A stretch of DNA of 64,000 nt from Parafrigoribacterium_A sp035571875 (GTDB lineage Bacteria; Actinomycetota; Actinomycetes; Actinomycetales; Microbacteriaceae): NCBI GenBank assembly GCA_035571875.1, contig DATNBR010000041.1, positions 1 to 64,000 on the forward strand, written 5' to 3'. Under the pieces are notes generated by a model. The model saw only the letters and a program-made list of their open reading frames with translations, searched no databases and was not told where the DNA came from. Position numbers and translations under genes: made by a program. Shown piece by piece: positions 11,631 through 20,878 of the stretch (positions are counted from its first letter, which is position 1; each line of letters begins with the position of its first letter).

Positions 11631-12194
11631 TCAGTCGTTGACGCGGCCGAGGTAGTCCCCGGTGCGCGTGTCGACCTTGACCTTGGTGCCCTGTTCGAGG
11701 AATAACGGAACCTGGATCTGGTACCCCGTCTCCACCGTCGCGGGCTTCGTGCCACCGGTGGAACGATCACCCTGAAGGCCGGGCTCCGTGTAGGTGATCT
11801 CGAGCACCACGGATGCCGGCAGTTCCACATAGAGCGGGTCGCCGTTGTGCAGCGCGATCGTCACATTCTGGTTCTCGAGCATGAAGTTGGCGGCATCGCC
11901 CACCTGCACCTCGGTGAGGGTGATCTGGTCGTAATCCGCGACGTCCATGAAGACGAAGCCATCGCCGTCCTTGTAGAGGTACTGGAACTCGCTGCGATCG
12001 ACGGTCTCGGTCTCGATCTTCGCGCCCGCGTTGAACGTTCGGTCCACCGTCTTTCCCGTGCGCACGTTCTTGACCTTGGTGCGCACGAATGCGCCGCCCT
12101 TGCCCGGCTTCACGTGCTGGAACTCGATAACGGTCCAGAGACCGCCGTCCATGTTGAGAACTACGCCGTTCCTGATGTCAGCGGTTGAAGCCAT
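11631..12194 (-). CDS. efp: Translation elongation factor P
   Basis: Rescues ribosomes stalled at polyproline stretches. The 187-residue protein has the KOW-like domain I and two OB domains. Lysine 32 lies at the tip of the PGKGGAF loop, which contacts the P-site tRNA CCA end. None of the known modification enzymes (EpmA/EpmB, YmfI, EarP) is encoded in the window; actinobacterial EF-P with a related loop can act unmodified, which may apply here. ATG start, first gene after aroQ in the same direction, and 28 bases before nusB. Confidence 0.97.
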   Translation of the reverse strand: MASTADIRNGVVLNMDGGLWTVIEFQHVKPGKGGAFVRTKVKNVRTGKTVDRTFNAGAKIETETVDRSEFQYLYKDGDGFVFMDVADYDQITLTEVQVGDAANFMLENQNVTIALHNGDPLYVELPASVVLEITYTEPGLQGDRSTGGTKPATVETGYQIQVPLFLEQGTKVKVDTRTGDYLGRVND

Positions 12195-12274
12195 ACGAGT
12201 ACTGATCCGTTCATGTGGGGATGTGATCGAGCGTCTGCCGTGAATCGGTGCGCCGAGGTGCCAAGTTTACCGGT

Positions 12275-12715
12275 TCAACCCAGTTTTCTATTAATGGCAT
12301 CGAGCGCGAGGCTGTACGAGTCGAATCCAAAGCCCGCGATCACCCCCGTCGCGACCGCCGAGATGACGCTCGTGTGGCGGAATTCCTCGCGACCGTGCGG
12401 GTTCGAGATATGCACCTCGATGAGAATCAGGCCGGCCTTCGTGACGAGGGCAGCGGCATCCCGTAGGGCGTAGGAATAGTGCGTGAACGCCGCGGGATTG
12501 AGGATCACCGGGGTCGACGTGTCGACCGCCTCGTACAGCCACTTGATCAGCTCGGACTCGTCGTTGGTCTGTCGAAGGTCGATTGAGACGCCGGGCGCGA
12601 CATCCCGTTCGAGCTGAAGAAGCAGGTCCTCCAGGGTGCCGCTGCCGTACACGTCGGGCTCGCGAGAGCCCAGTCTGCCGAGATTCGGCCCATTGAGAAC
12701 GAGGATGCTGCTCAT
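12275..12715 (-). CDS. aroQ: Type II 3-dehydroquinate dehydratase
   Basis: Third step of the shikimate pathway, dehydrating 3-dehydroquinate. The 146-residue product has the type II pattern LVLNGPNLGRLGSREPDVYG with catalytic Arg and Tyr, the ILNPAAFTHYSYALRDA motif and VHISNPHGREEFRH with catalytic His. The ATG giving MSSILVLNGPN is chosen; an upstream in-frame extension lies inside aroB sequence. It is the last aro gene in the aroE-aroC-aroK-aroB-aroQ cluster and precedes efp by 80 bases. Confidence 0.96.
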   Translation of the reverse strand: MSSILVLNGPNLGRLGSREPDVYGSGTLEDLLLQLERDVAPGVSIDLRQTNDESELIKWLYEAVDTSTPVILNPAAFTHYSYALRDAAALVTKAGLILIEVHISNPHGREEFRHTSVISAVATGVIAGFGFDSYSLALDAINRKLG

Positions 12716-12743
12716 GACTGATGAGCCTATAGCGCCGCTGGCC

Positions 12744-13817
12744 TCAGGCACCGATCTCCTGGTACGCGGCAAACAGCAGGCTCTGGTCGGGACCCGCGAG
12801 CACCGTGGGCCTCGCAACATCGTCCAGCACGATGAACCTGAGCATGCCGCCCCTCGACTTCTTGTCGCGCTGCATGACGCCGAGCAGGGTCTCCCAGCGG
12901 CCGAGCGGATAGGTGGTGGGCAGTTGGAGGGATTCGAGGATGCTGCGGTGGCGGTCCACAATCACGTCGGGAAGCCTTCCCGCGAGCCTCGCGAGTTCGG
13001 CCGCGTACATCATGCCTATGCCGACGGCGGCGCCGTGCCGCCACAGATAGCGCTCCGCGTACTCGATCGCGTGGCCGAGGGTGTGGCCGTAGTTGAGGAT
13101 CTCGCGCAGGCCGGACTCCTTGAAGTCCTCACCCACGACGCGCGCCTTGATGCGCACGGAGAGCTCCACGATGCGGCGGAACTCCTCGCTCGCCGGGTCG
13201 GTGGCAACGGCGACATCCTTCTCGATGATGTCGAGAATCTCGGGGGTCTCGATGAAGCCGTACTTCACGACCTCGCCGAATCCCGCGAGGATCTCCATCT
13301 GACCGAGCCCCTCGAGCGTGTCCAGGTCGGCCAGCACGACCGACGGCGCGTGGAAAGCGCCCACGAGGTTCTTGCCCTGAGCCGTGTTGACGCCGGTCTT
13401 GCCGCCGATCGCGGCGTCGACCATTCCGACGAGCGTGGTCGGTAGCTGGAACACGCGAACGCCCCGAAGCCAGGTCGCGGCGACGAAGCCGGCCACATCG
13501 GTCGTGGCCCCGCCGCCGAAGCCGATCACGACATCCGTTCTGGTGAAGTCGGAGAGCCCCATGACCTGCCAGCAGAAGGCCGCCACTTCGACGCGCTTGG
13601 CCGGTTCGCCATCGGGAATCTCGGCCATGAGCACCTCGTAGTCGCCCGTGAGCGTCTCCCGCAGCGCACTGGCCCTCGCGCCCAGCGTCGGCGGATGAAC
13701 GATCAGCACCTTCTTCGCGTCGGTGCCGATGAGTTCCGGCAGCATGCCAAGGATGTTCCTGCCGATCACCACGTCGTACGGATCGGTCCCCGGGACCGTG
13801 ATCGTCGTTGTCGTCAC
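12744..13817 (-). CDS. aroB: 3-dehydroquinate synthase
   Basis: Converts DAHP to 3-dehydroquinate with NAD and a divalent metal. The 357-residue protein has GGGATTDVAGFVAATWLRGV and the LPTTLVGMVDAAIGGKTGVN cofactor segment. Metal ligands are visible in ILNYGHTLGHAIEY, and a C-terminal DKKSRGGMLRFIVLDD follows. The start is GTG and overlaps the aroK stop as GTGA. Gene order aroC-aroK-aroB-aroQ is the usual actinobacterial shikimate operon. Confidence 0.97.
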   Translation of the reverse strand: MTTTTITVPGTDPYDVVIGRNILGMLPELIGTDAKKVLIVHPPTLGARASALRETLTGDYEVLMAEIPDGEPAKRVEVAAFCWQVMGLSDFTRTDVVIGFGGGATTDVAGFVAATWLRGVRVFQLPTTLVGMVDAAIGGKTGVNTAQGKNLVGAFHAPSVVLADLDTLEGLGQMEILAGFGEVVKYGFIETPEILDIIEKDVAVATDPASEEFRRIVELSVRIKARVVGEDFKESGLREILNYGHTLGHAIEYAERYLWRHGAAVGIGMMYAAELARLAGRLPDVIVDRHRSILESLQLPTTYPLGRWETLLGVMQRDKKSRGGMLRFIVLDDVARPTVLAGPDQSLLFAAYQEIGA

Positions 13818-14380
13818 TGTGCCTGCTCCTTCTGTGCGTGCGTTGCGTCATCCGGGGACTCGGCGTCTGAGTCGTGGCGCACCCAGTCGGCGATCTCCGC
13901 CGCGAGGTCATCGAGAGGCACGCCTGAGGTGTCCCAACTGCGGGTCGCGAGGCGGTCGTAGGTCTCCCTGCGGCCGTCCACCAGCCGCACCCACGCCTCG
14001 ATGCCGTCTTTCAGCAGGGGGCGCTTGCCGCCGCCGATGCGCTTCTCGACCGCCTCGGCGGAGACCGTGAGCTGCGCGACGCGTGCTCCGGCGAGTGCCG
14101 CCTGGGTGCCCGGGTCGAGCACGGCGCCGCCACCCAGGGCGACGACTGCGGGGCGCTGCAGGGAGCGGGCGACGACGTCGCGCTCGAGGCCGCGGAAGTG
14201 CGCTTCGCCGAGGCGTTCGAAGATCTCGCTGATCGCCCCATGCTCCGCGACGATGACCTTGTCCGTGTCGATGAACTCGGTTTCCAACAGGCGCGCGATG
14301 CGCTTTCCCAGGCGGGTCTTGCCCGCGCCGGGTGCTCCGATGAGCACGAGTCTCGCGCGCACCTGCGTCTCAGCGGGCAT
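13814..14380 (-). CDS. aroK: Shikimate kinase
   Basis: Phosphorylates shikimate to shikimate 3-phosphate. The 188-residue protein has Walker A GAPGAGKTRLG near residue 15, the shikimate-binding Asp in EFIDTDKVI, an Arg in HFRGLERD and the VVALGGGAVLD motif. A charged C-terminal tail of about 20 residues (DSDAESPDDATHAQKEQ) is longer than in E. coli. The ATG directly follows the aroC stop codon, and the stop overlaps the aroB GTG. Confidence 0.96.
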   Translation of the reverse strand: MPAETQVRARLVLIGAPGAGKTRLGKRIARLLETEFIDTDKVIVAEHGAISEIFERLGEAHFRGLERDVVARSLQRPAVVALGGGAVLDPGTQAALAGARVAQLTVSAEAVEKRIGGGKRPLLKDGIEAWVRLVDGRRETYDRLATRSWDTSGVPLDDLAAEIADWVRHDSDAESPDDATHAQKEQAQ

Positions 14381-15589
14381 CTAGTCCAGCGACCCTGATT
14401 CGGATGCGGTCTTCAACCGTTCCGGAATGGCGGCCAGGTAGCCGTCGAGGTTGCGCTTCGTCTCGCCGATGGAGTCTCCACCGAACTTCTCGAGCACGGA
14501 ATTCGCGAGGACGAGGGCGACCATCGCCTCTGCGACGACGCCGGCTGCGGGAACCGCACACACGTCCGAGCGCTGGTGGTGCGCCTCGGCCGCGGCCCCG
14601 GTGGCCACGTCGACGGTGCGCAGCGCGTGCGGAACCGTCGCGATCGGCTTCATGCCCGCGCGAACGCGCAGCACCGTTCCGGTGCTCATTCCGCCCTCCG
14701 TGCCACCCGCGCGATCACTCGCCCTGGTGATGCCGTTCGCCGCCTCGAAGAGCTCGTCGTGCGCCTCTGAGCCGCGTCTCGTAGTGGTGAGGAAACCGTC
14801 TCCGACCTCGACGCCCTTGATCGCCTGGATTCCCATCAGGGCGCCAGCGAGCTGCGAGTCGAGCCGACGGTCCCAGTGCGTGTACGAGCCGAGTCCCGGC
14901 GGCACGCCGTAAGCGAGCACTTCGACGACACCGCCTAGGGTGTCACCGTCGTCGTGAGCACGGTCCACCTCGGCCACCATGAGCGCCGACGTTGCCGGGT
15001 CGAGGCAGCGCAGGGGGTCTGCATCCAGGCGTTCCACATCCGTCGGCCAGGGCAGATCGGCGCCCTCGGGAACCCGCACGGTGCCGATGGAGAGCGTGTG
15101 ACTCACGAGTCTGATGCCCAGCTCGGCGAGGAACGCGCGGGCGACAGCGCCGAGCGCGACCCGGGCGGCGGTCTCACGGGCGCTCGCGCGCTCGAGAACG
15201 TTGCGCGCCTCCTTGAAGCCGTACTTCTGCATCCCGACGAGGTCGGCGTGCCCGGGCCTGGGGCGAGTCAGTGCTGCACCACGGCCCTTGGGCAGTGTCT
15301 CGAGGTCGACCGGTTCAGCGCTCATCACGTCGACCCAGCGAGGCCACTCGGTGTTACCGATGCGCAGAGCGATCGGGCTGCCCATGCTCAGTCCAAACCG
15401 CACGCCGCCCGAGAAACTGAGCCCGTCTTCTTCGAATTTCATGCGAGCGCCTCGGCCGTAGCCGAGCTTGCGCCTCGCGAGGTCGGCGCGAACGCCGTCG
15501 AGCGACACCGGCACCCCGGCGGGCAGTCCCTCCAGGATTGCTACCAGTTCCGGGCCGTGCGATTCTCCCGCGGTCAACCATCGAAGCAT
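14381..15589 (-). CDS. aroC: Chorismate synthase
   Basis: Final step of the shikimate pathway, making chorismate from EPSP with reduced FMN. The 402-residue protein starts MLRWLTAGESHGPELVAILEG, the family signature. It carries KLGYGRGARMKFEEDG, RPRPGHADLVGMQKYGFKEARNVLERASARETAARVA (read as consecutive conserved blocks) and DVCAVPAAGVVAEAM near the C-terminus. ATG start 51 bases after aroE; its stop abuts aroK. Confidence 0.98.
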   Translation of the reverse strand: MLRWLTAGESHGPELVAILEGLPAGVPVSLDGVRADLARRKLGYGRGARMKFEEDGLSFSGGVRFGLSMGSPIALRIGNTEWPRWVDVMSAEPVDLETLPKGRGAALTRPRPGHADLVGMQKYGFKEARNVLERASARETAARVALGAVARAFLAELGIRLVSHTLSIGTVRVPEGADLPWPTDVERLDADPLRCLDPATSALMVAEVDRAHDDGDTLGGVVEVLAYGVPPGLGSYTHWDRRLDSQLAGALMGIQAIKGVEVGDGFLTTTRRGSEAHDELFEAANGITRASDRAGGTEGGMSTGTVLRVRAGMKPIATVPHALRTVDVATGAAAEAHHQRSDVCAVPAAGVVAEAMVALVLANSVLEKFGGDSIGETKRNLDGYLAAIPERLKTASESGSLD

Positions 15590-15640
15590 GTAAGAATCCT
15601 CCCACAGCGCGAGGGGACGATCGCTCGCCTCGCGCGGTCG

Positions 15641-16492
15641 TCAGCGGGCGGCGAGGCCCCGGCGCATGGCGTCGAGCACGCGAGCATCGTCCGTGAGCGG
15701 AAGTTCGGGGTCTCCCCCGACGAAGATCCGCACTTGCCCGAGAGCTTGGTGTGTCAGCATCTCCAGCCCGGAGACGACTCGTCCGCCCACGCGCTGCCAC
15801 GCGGCCGCGAGGTGGGTCGGCCAGGGATCGTAGGTGACTTCGAACAGGAGACTGCCCAGCATGCTGGCCTCACTGAAGCTCACAGATGCCGGCGCGCCAC
15901 CCGGGATGGTGCTGATGACAGCCTCACCCGGTGCGTCGATCTGCGCGTTGTCGAGTTGTTCGACGTTCACCCTCAGACCTAGCCGGTCGCCCAGTTGCGC
16001 GAGCGGAACCGCGCGTTTGGGCGTTCGCGCCGAGATGTCCACGGTTCGAGCTCCGAGGCGCGAGACAGCGAGCAATGCGGATGTCGCCGTCGCTCCCGAG
16101 CCGAGCAGTCGTACCGAGTCGAGGTGGTCGACTCCCGCCGCCCAAAAGGACTCGACGATGCCGTTCACGTCGGTGTTGAAGCCGCGCAGGGTTCGCCTGC
16201 CCGCGACTGTGTCGAAGAGCACGGTGTTGGCCGCGCCGGTCGATTCGGCCGTGGCGTCCAAACTGTCGAGCAGCGGGATCACCGCGCGCTTAAGCGGCAT
16301 CGTGAGTGAAAGTCCCCGCCATTCGTCACCGCACGACTCGAGGAACTCGGGCAGCTCGACTTCATTCAACTCGATCGGATCGTAAGTCCACGGCAGGTCA
16401 AGCGCCGCGTACGCGGCCCTGTGCAGCAGCGGCGATCTCGAGTGCGAGATCGGTGAACCCAGTACTGCGAGACGACGCTCTGCGAAGCTCAA
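15641..16492 (-). CDS. aroE: Shikimate dehydrogenase (NADP+)
   Basis: Reduces 3-dehydroshikimate to shikimate. Family features are LAVLGSPISHSRSPLLHRAAY (substrate Ser pair), LTMPLKRAVIPLLD with catalytic Lys, TGAANTVLFD, GFNTDVNGI with catalytic Asp, and a Rossmann segment RLLGSGATATSALLAV. The start is not certain. I choose TTG at 16492, which overlaps the mltG stop as TTGA and gives 283 residues. A GTG at 16531 would add 13 residues read through the end of mltG. Coupled translation with mltG is inferred from the overlap. Confidence 0.92.
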   Translation of the reverse strand: MSFAERRLAVLGSPISHSRSPLLHRAAYAALDLPWTYDPIELNEVELPEFLESCGDEWRGLSLTMPLKRAVIPLLDSLDATAESTGAANTVLFDTVAGRRTLRGFNTDVNGIVESFWAAGVDHLDSVRLLGSGATATSALLAVSRLGARTVDISARTPKRAVPLAQLGDRLGLRVNVEQLDNAQIDAPGEAVISTIPGGAPASVSFSEASMLGSLLFEVTYDPWPTHLAAAWQRVGGRVVSGLEMLTHQALGQVRIFVGGDPELPLTDDARVLDAMRRGLAAR

Positions 16493-17700
16493 CTGTCGAA
16501 TCCGGGATGCGCCCGCAGCCAGGCCTGCCACTTCTTGACCGCGGCATTGTGCTCCGCGGCAGTGGTGGAAAACGCGGTCTCGCCGGTCTCACCGTTGACC
16601 AGCACGAAGTACAGCCACGGGCCGTCGGCGGGGTGGAGGGTCGCGTCGATGGCCTTCGCTCCCGGGTTCGAGATCGGGCCAATCGGCAGGCCGGGGTTGG
16701 CGTAGGTGTTGTACGGGTTGCTCTTGTCCGCGCGTTCGGCCTCCGTGGTCGAAATGGTGGTGCCACCGGAGCCGTAACTGACCGTTGCATCGGACTGAAG
16801 CTTCATGCCCTGCGCGATCCGGTTGTCCCACACCCGGGCGACCTTGTAGAAGTCCTCGGTGCTGCCGCCCTCCTTCTGAGTCAGAGCGGCCAGCGTGAGC
16901 ACGCGGTGGCGATCGTCTGGGGCGACGCCGGCCGCATCGAGCTGCTTGAACATCTCGTTGACCATCATCTGGAACACCTGGTGTGCACTGAGCCCGGGGT
17001 CGAGCGAGTAGGTCGCGGGAAAGAGGTAGCCCTCGAGACTCGGTGCCTGCGCGGGCAGCCCGTAGCTCTTGTAGTCGGCTGCGGCAGCGGCCACCTGCTC
17101 CTTCGAGATGCCCGTCGCCTCGCTCAACTCCCCGAGTCGGCTGATGACGCCCTTGAGCGTGATGCCCTCTGGCAGTGTCAAGCGGGTCACGACCTTGTTC
17201 TTCGGATCCTGAATCGCGGCCAGGGCAGCCTTGGCGCTCATCTCTTTCTTGAGCGCGTAACTGCCCGGATGGAACGACACCTGCGGATTCTGCTTGAGCA
17301 GAAGGTCGTAGAACGCCGCGAAACTCTTGGTCACTCCAGCATCTTTCAACGTGCGCGCGACGTCTTCACCTATCTGGCCGTTCTTGACGGTGACGACGAC
17401 CTTACCTGTGCCGGTTCCGGTGAAGTCATCCGGCTCTTCCCAGCCGAGCACATGCCGGATCTGCGGCTGGAACGTGAACCAGACGTACGTCGAGCCCGCA
17501 GCAAGGAGCACGAGCACGGACAGCAGCACCCAGAGCCAGGTCAGCCTCCTGCGTGGCCGGTCCGGCCTCCCTGAGGCGCGACGGGGCGCGTTCGAACGCT
17601 CCCTCAGCTGGCGCCGACTCGGCGTCGATTCATCCGGCGTTGCGGATGGCTGCCCAGGTTGGGAAGTGAAGATGTCGTCCCAGCTCGGTTCATTCGCCAC
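16489..17700 (-). CDS. mltG: Endolytic murein transglycosylase (YceG family)
   Basis: Membrane-bound lytic transglycosylase that cleaves nascent peptidoglycan strands. The 403-residue protein has a proline/arginine-rich cytoplasmic N-terminus and one transmembrane helix at about residues 53-75 (LTWLWVLLSVLVLLAAG). A LysM-like region and the YceG catalytic domain follow, with catalytic Glu in TLAALTQKEGG and PTYNTYANPGLPIGPIS-like sequence (here NPYNTYANPGLPIGPISNPG). The start is GTG, overlapping the ruvX stop by 11 bases. The ruvX-mltG-aroE order is conserved in many Gram-positive bacteria. Confidence 0.95.
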   Translation of the reverse strand: MANEPSWDDIFTSQPGQPSATPDESTPSRRQLRERSNAPRRASGRPDRPRRRLTWLWVLLSVLVLLAAGSTYVWFTFQPQIRHVLGWEEPDDFTGTGTGKVVVTVKNGQIGEDVARTLKDAGVTKSFAAFYDLLLKQNPQVSFHPGSYALKKEMSAKAALAAIQDPKNKVVTRLTLPEGITLKGVISRLGELSEATGISKEQVAAAAADYKSYGLPAQAPSLEGYLFPATYSLDPGLSAHQVFQMMVNEMFKQLDAAGVAPDDRHRVLTLAALTQKEGGSTEDFYKVARVWDNRIAQGMKLQSDATVSYGSGGTTISTTEAERADKSNPYNTYANPGLPIGPISNPGAKAIDATLHPADGPWLYFVLVNGETGETAFSTTAAEHNAAVKKWQAWLRAHPGFDS

Positions 17701-18163
17701 GATTCGATCCTTCTTCAGAGTGGACCAGGACGCCGGGCGGATTTCCAGCGCCGCGCTCGAAATCCAGCGCGTGTTGCAAAATTATAACGGCGGCGACCTG
17801 GTCAATCACCGAGCGGGAGTTGCGAGAGTTCCTACCGGATGATCTCAGCGCCTGCTGGGCCGACACCGTGGAGAGCCGCTCGTCGACGAGCCTGACGGGT
17901 GCCGAGGAGGCGGAGGCGAGGGTCGCGGCGAAATCGCTGGCGTCATTCGTCGACGCCGTGTGGGCGCCGGAGAGAGCGAGCGGCAGTCCGACGATGATCT
18001 CGACCGCTTCGAGTTCGGTGCTGATCCGCAGAAGCTCGGCAAGGTCTCCGACCCCGCGCGCCACGGTCGACACCGGCGTCGCGAGCATGCCGTGAGGATC
18101 GCTGCGTGCGACACCGATGCGTACCTTGCCGACGTCAACGCCGAGTCGAACGCCGGGCCGCAT
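17690..18163 (-). CDS. ruvX: Putative Holliday junction resolvase / pre-16S rRNA nuclease
   Basis: YqgF-family RNase H-fold nuclease implicated in 16S rRNA 5' maturation. The 157-residue protein starts MRPGVRLGVDVGKVRIGVARSD with the first catalytic Asp, has EIIVGLPLALSG, RLVDERLSTVSA with a conserved Glu, and SVIDQVAAVIILQHALD with the last catalytic Asp. The ATG lies three bases after the alaS stop, and its stop overlaps mltG. The old name as a junction resolvase is kept only for reference. Confidence 0.94.
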   Translation of the reverse strand: MRPGVRLGVDVGKVRIGVARSDPHGMLATPVSTVARGVGDLAELLRISTELEAVEIIVGLPLALSGAHTASTNDASDFAATLASASSAPVRLVDERLSTVSAQQALRSSGRNSRNSRSVIDQVAAVIILQHALDFERGAGNPPGVLVHSEEGSNRGE

Positions 18164-18166
18164 GGA

Positions 18167-20821
18167 TCAGCCTGCGACCGCGGAACGGATCGCGTCGATC
18201 GCGGCGGGAATCGCGTCGACCTTCGAGCCGCCGCCCTGGGCGAGATCGTCCTTGCCGCCGCCGCCGCCGCCCAGGATGGCCGCCGCGGTCTTGGCGAGAG
18301 CGCCTGCTCTCGCACCCAGGTCGCGCGAGGCCTGGTTCGTCGCGACGATCACGGCGGGTTTGCCTGCGATATCCGCCGCCAGCGCGACGACCGCCGCCTC
18401 CGTGCCCAGGCGCGAGCGGGTCGTGGTGACGAGCGAGCGCAGCTCGTCGGGAGACTTGAGCTTGCCCAGGTCCACCCCGAGGAACGACACCTGCCCGACC
18501 TTCAAGGTCTGCTCGAGCAGCGCGGGCACTCGCTCTGCGAGGGCCGCGGTCTCGAACTCCGCGATGCGCTTCTCCGCCGATTTCAGGTTTGCCACCAGCT
18601 CGGCGATGCGGTCGGGCAGCTGCTCGCGCGGCGTCTTCAGATTGTTGGTCAGCTGCGACACGATCGCGCGTTCGGTGGCAAGCTCACGGAACGCCTCCAT
18701 CCCGACGAGCGATTCGATCCTCCGGTTGGTGGAGCCGACCGAGCTCTCGCTCACGAGGCTGATGAGACCGACCTCTGAGCTGCGACCGACGTGGGTGCCC
18801 GCGCACAGCTCTCTGGACCACGGGCCACCGATGTCGACGACTCGAACCGTCTCGCCGTACTTCTCGCCGAAGAGGGCCATCGCACCGAGCGCCCTGGCCT
18901 CGTCGAGCGGCATGATCCGCGTGTCCACCTCGAGGTTCTCCCGGATGGCGCTGTTCGCGATGTCTTCGATCTCCGTGCGGGTCGCCGGCGACAGCGGCTT
19001 GTTCCAGTTGAAGTCGAGCCGCATATAGCCGGCCTTGTTGTAGGAGCCCGCCTGGTGTGCCTCCGGGCCGAGCACCTGGCGCAGCGCGGCGTGGATGAGG
19101 TGGGTCGCCGAGTGGGCCTGGGTGGCTCCACGACGCCAGTCGGGATCGACCAGGCTCGTCGCCGCGTCGCCGACGCCGACCTCGCCGGAGCGCACCTGCA
19201 CCCGATGACTGATGAGGCCCTTGACGGGGCGCTGCACGTCGAGCACCTCGAGGTCGAAACCCTTGCCGACGATGCTGCCCGCGTCGGCCTCCTGACCGCC
19301 GGACTCGGGATACAGCGACGTCTCCGCGAGGATGACCTCGGCGATGTCGCCGACGCCGGCGCGATCGACCGACACCCCGTCAACGATGAGGCCGAGCACC
19401 TTCGAGTCGGTGGTGAGGTAGTCGTAGCCGGTGAACGATGTTTCGCCCGCGGCCCGGAATGCGCTGTACACGGAGAGATCGGCCAGGAGCGTCTTCTTCG
19501 CCTTGGCATCCGCCTTGGCCATCCTGCGTTGTTCCGCCATGAGCGAGTCGAACGCGCTGCGGTTCACCGTGAGACCCGCTTCCTCAGCCATCTCGAGCGT
19601 GAGGTCGATCGGAAATCCGAAGGTGTCGTGCAGGAGGAATGCGGTCTCCCCGGCGAGCTGGACGGACCCGTCCTTCTTGGTCTTGTCTACTGCGGTGTCG
19701 AGGATGACCGTTCCACTGGCGAGCGTTCGCAGGAACGTGTCTTCTTCAGCGTAGGCAAGACGGCCAATCCTGTCGTAGTCCGTCTCGACCTCCGGGTAGG
19801 CCGCCTTCATCGCGTCTCGGGAGGCGGGGAAGAGCTCGCTGAAGGTCGCGTCTTCCACACCGAGCAGCCGCATCGAACGCACGGTACGCCTGAGGAGTCT
19901 GCGCAGGATGTAGCCGCGCCCCTCGTTCGACGGCGTCACGCCGTCAGACATGAGCATGAGAGCCGAGCGCACGTGGTCGGCGACCACGCGCATCCGCACG
20001 TCATCTTCGTGCACAGCGCCATAGCGCTTGCCCGCCAGTTCAGCGGCTCGATCCAGCACGGGCCGAACCTGGTCGATCTCGTAGAGGTTCTCAACGCCCT
20101 GCTTGAGGAAGGCCACGCGCTCGAGTCCCATACCGGTGTCGATGTTCTTCTTCGGCAGCTCGCCGAGGATCTCGAAGTTCTTGCCCGCGCCCTCGCCACG
20201 CAGGTACTGCATGAAGACGAGGTTCCAGATCTCGACATAGCGGTCGTCATCCGTGGCCGGGCCGCCGTCGCGCCCATACTCCGGGCCACGATCGAAGAAG
20301 ATCTCGGAGCACGGACCGGCGGGGCCCGGAAGCCCCGTCGACCAGTAGTTCGTGTCCATATCGAGTCGCTGGATGCGCTCTTCGGGAAGTCCTGCGATCT
20401 TGCGCCACAGCGCGAAGGCCTCGTCGTCGTCCTTGTACACGGTGACCCAGAGGTCCTTCTCCGCGAAGCCGTACCCGCCGGCCGACTCCGGCGAGGTGAG
20501 CAACTCCCAGGCGTACTCGATCGCCTGCTCCTTGAAGTAGTCGCCGAAGGAGAAGTTGCCGTTCATCTGGAAGAAGGTGCCGTGACGGGGGGTCTTTCCG
20601 ACCTCCTCGATGTCGAGGGTGCGGATGCACTTCTGCACGCTCGTGGCGCGGGGGTACGGCGCCGGAACAAGCCCGGTGAGGTACGGGACGAACGGGACCA
20701 TGCCTGCAACCGTGAACAGCAGGGTGGGATCGTCACTCACCAGCGAGGCCGAGGGTACGACAGTGTGGCCGCGGTCCGCGAAGAAGTCGAGCCAGCGTTG
20801 ACGGATATCAGCGGTTTGCAT
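18167..20821 (-). CDS. alaS: Alanyl-tRNA synthetase
   Basis: Charges tRNA-Ala. At 884 residues it is full length, with the class II catalytic domain (RWLDFFADRGHTVVPSASLV, RTLDIEEVGKTPRHGTFFQM) and the editing domain with HSATHLIHAALR and the zinc-site CAGTHVGRS. A C-terminal oligomerisation region ends with a glycine-rich loop ILGGGGGGKDDLAQGGG, the usual AlaS DHHA1 tail. ATG start, 57 bases after the small membrane protein gene. It leads straight into ruvX. Confidence 0.98.
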   Translation of the reverse strand: MQTADIRQRWLDFFADRGHTVVPSASLVSDDPTLLFTVAGMVPFVPYLTGLVPAPYPRATSVQKCIRTLDIEEVGKTPRHGTFFQMNGNFSFGDYFKEQAIEYAWELLTSPESAGGYGFAEKDLWVTVYKDDDEAFALWRKIAGLPEERIQRLDMDTNYWSTGLPGPAGPCSEIFFDRGPEYGRDGGPATDDDRYVEIWNLVFMQYLRGEGAGKNFEILGELPKKNIDTGMGLERVAFLKQGVENLYEIDQVRPVLDRAAELAGKRYGAVHEDDVRMRVVADHVRSALMLMSDGVTPSNEGRGYILRRLLRRTVRSMRLLGVEDATFSELFPASRDAMKAAYPEVETDYDRIGRLAYAEEDTFLRTLASGTVILDTAVDKTKKDGSVQLAGETAFLLHDTFGFPIDLTLEMAEEAGLTVNRSAFDSLMAEQRRMAKADAKAKKTLLADLSVYSAFRAAGETSFTGYDYLTTDSKVLGLIVDGVSVDRAGVGDIAEVILAETSLYPESGGQEADAGSIVGKGFDLEVLDVQRPVKGLISHRVQVRSGEVGVGDAATSLVDPDWRRGATQAHSATHLIHAALRQVLGPEAHQAGSYNKAGYMRLDFNWNKPLSPATRTEIEDIANSAIRENLEVDTRIMPLDEARALGAMALFGEKYGETVRVVDIGGPWSRELCAGTHVGRSSEVGLISLVSESSVGSTNRRIESLVGMEAFRELATERAIVSQLTNNLKTPREQLPDRIAELVANLKSAEKRIAEFETAALAERVPALLEQTLKVGQVSFLGVDLGKLKSPDELRSLVTTTRSRLGTEAAVVALAADIAGKPAVIVATNQASRDLGARAGALAKTAAAILGGGGGGKDDLAQGGGSKVDAIPAAIDAIRSAVAG

Positions 20822-20878
20822 GTGGTCCTGAGTGTGAGTGATGAATGCGACGCCGGGCGGCGTCGAGAATGAGGTGGT

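Noticed and set aside
18791..20872. 693-codon plus-strand frame opposite alaS
   Set aside because: Shadow of alaS; no recognisable domain and no ribosome-binding site.
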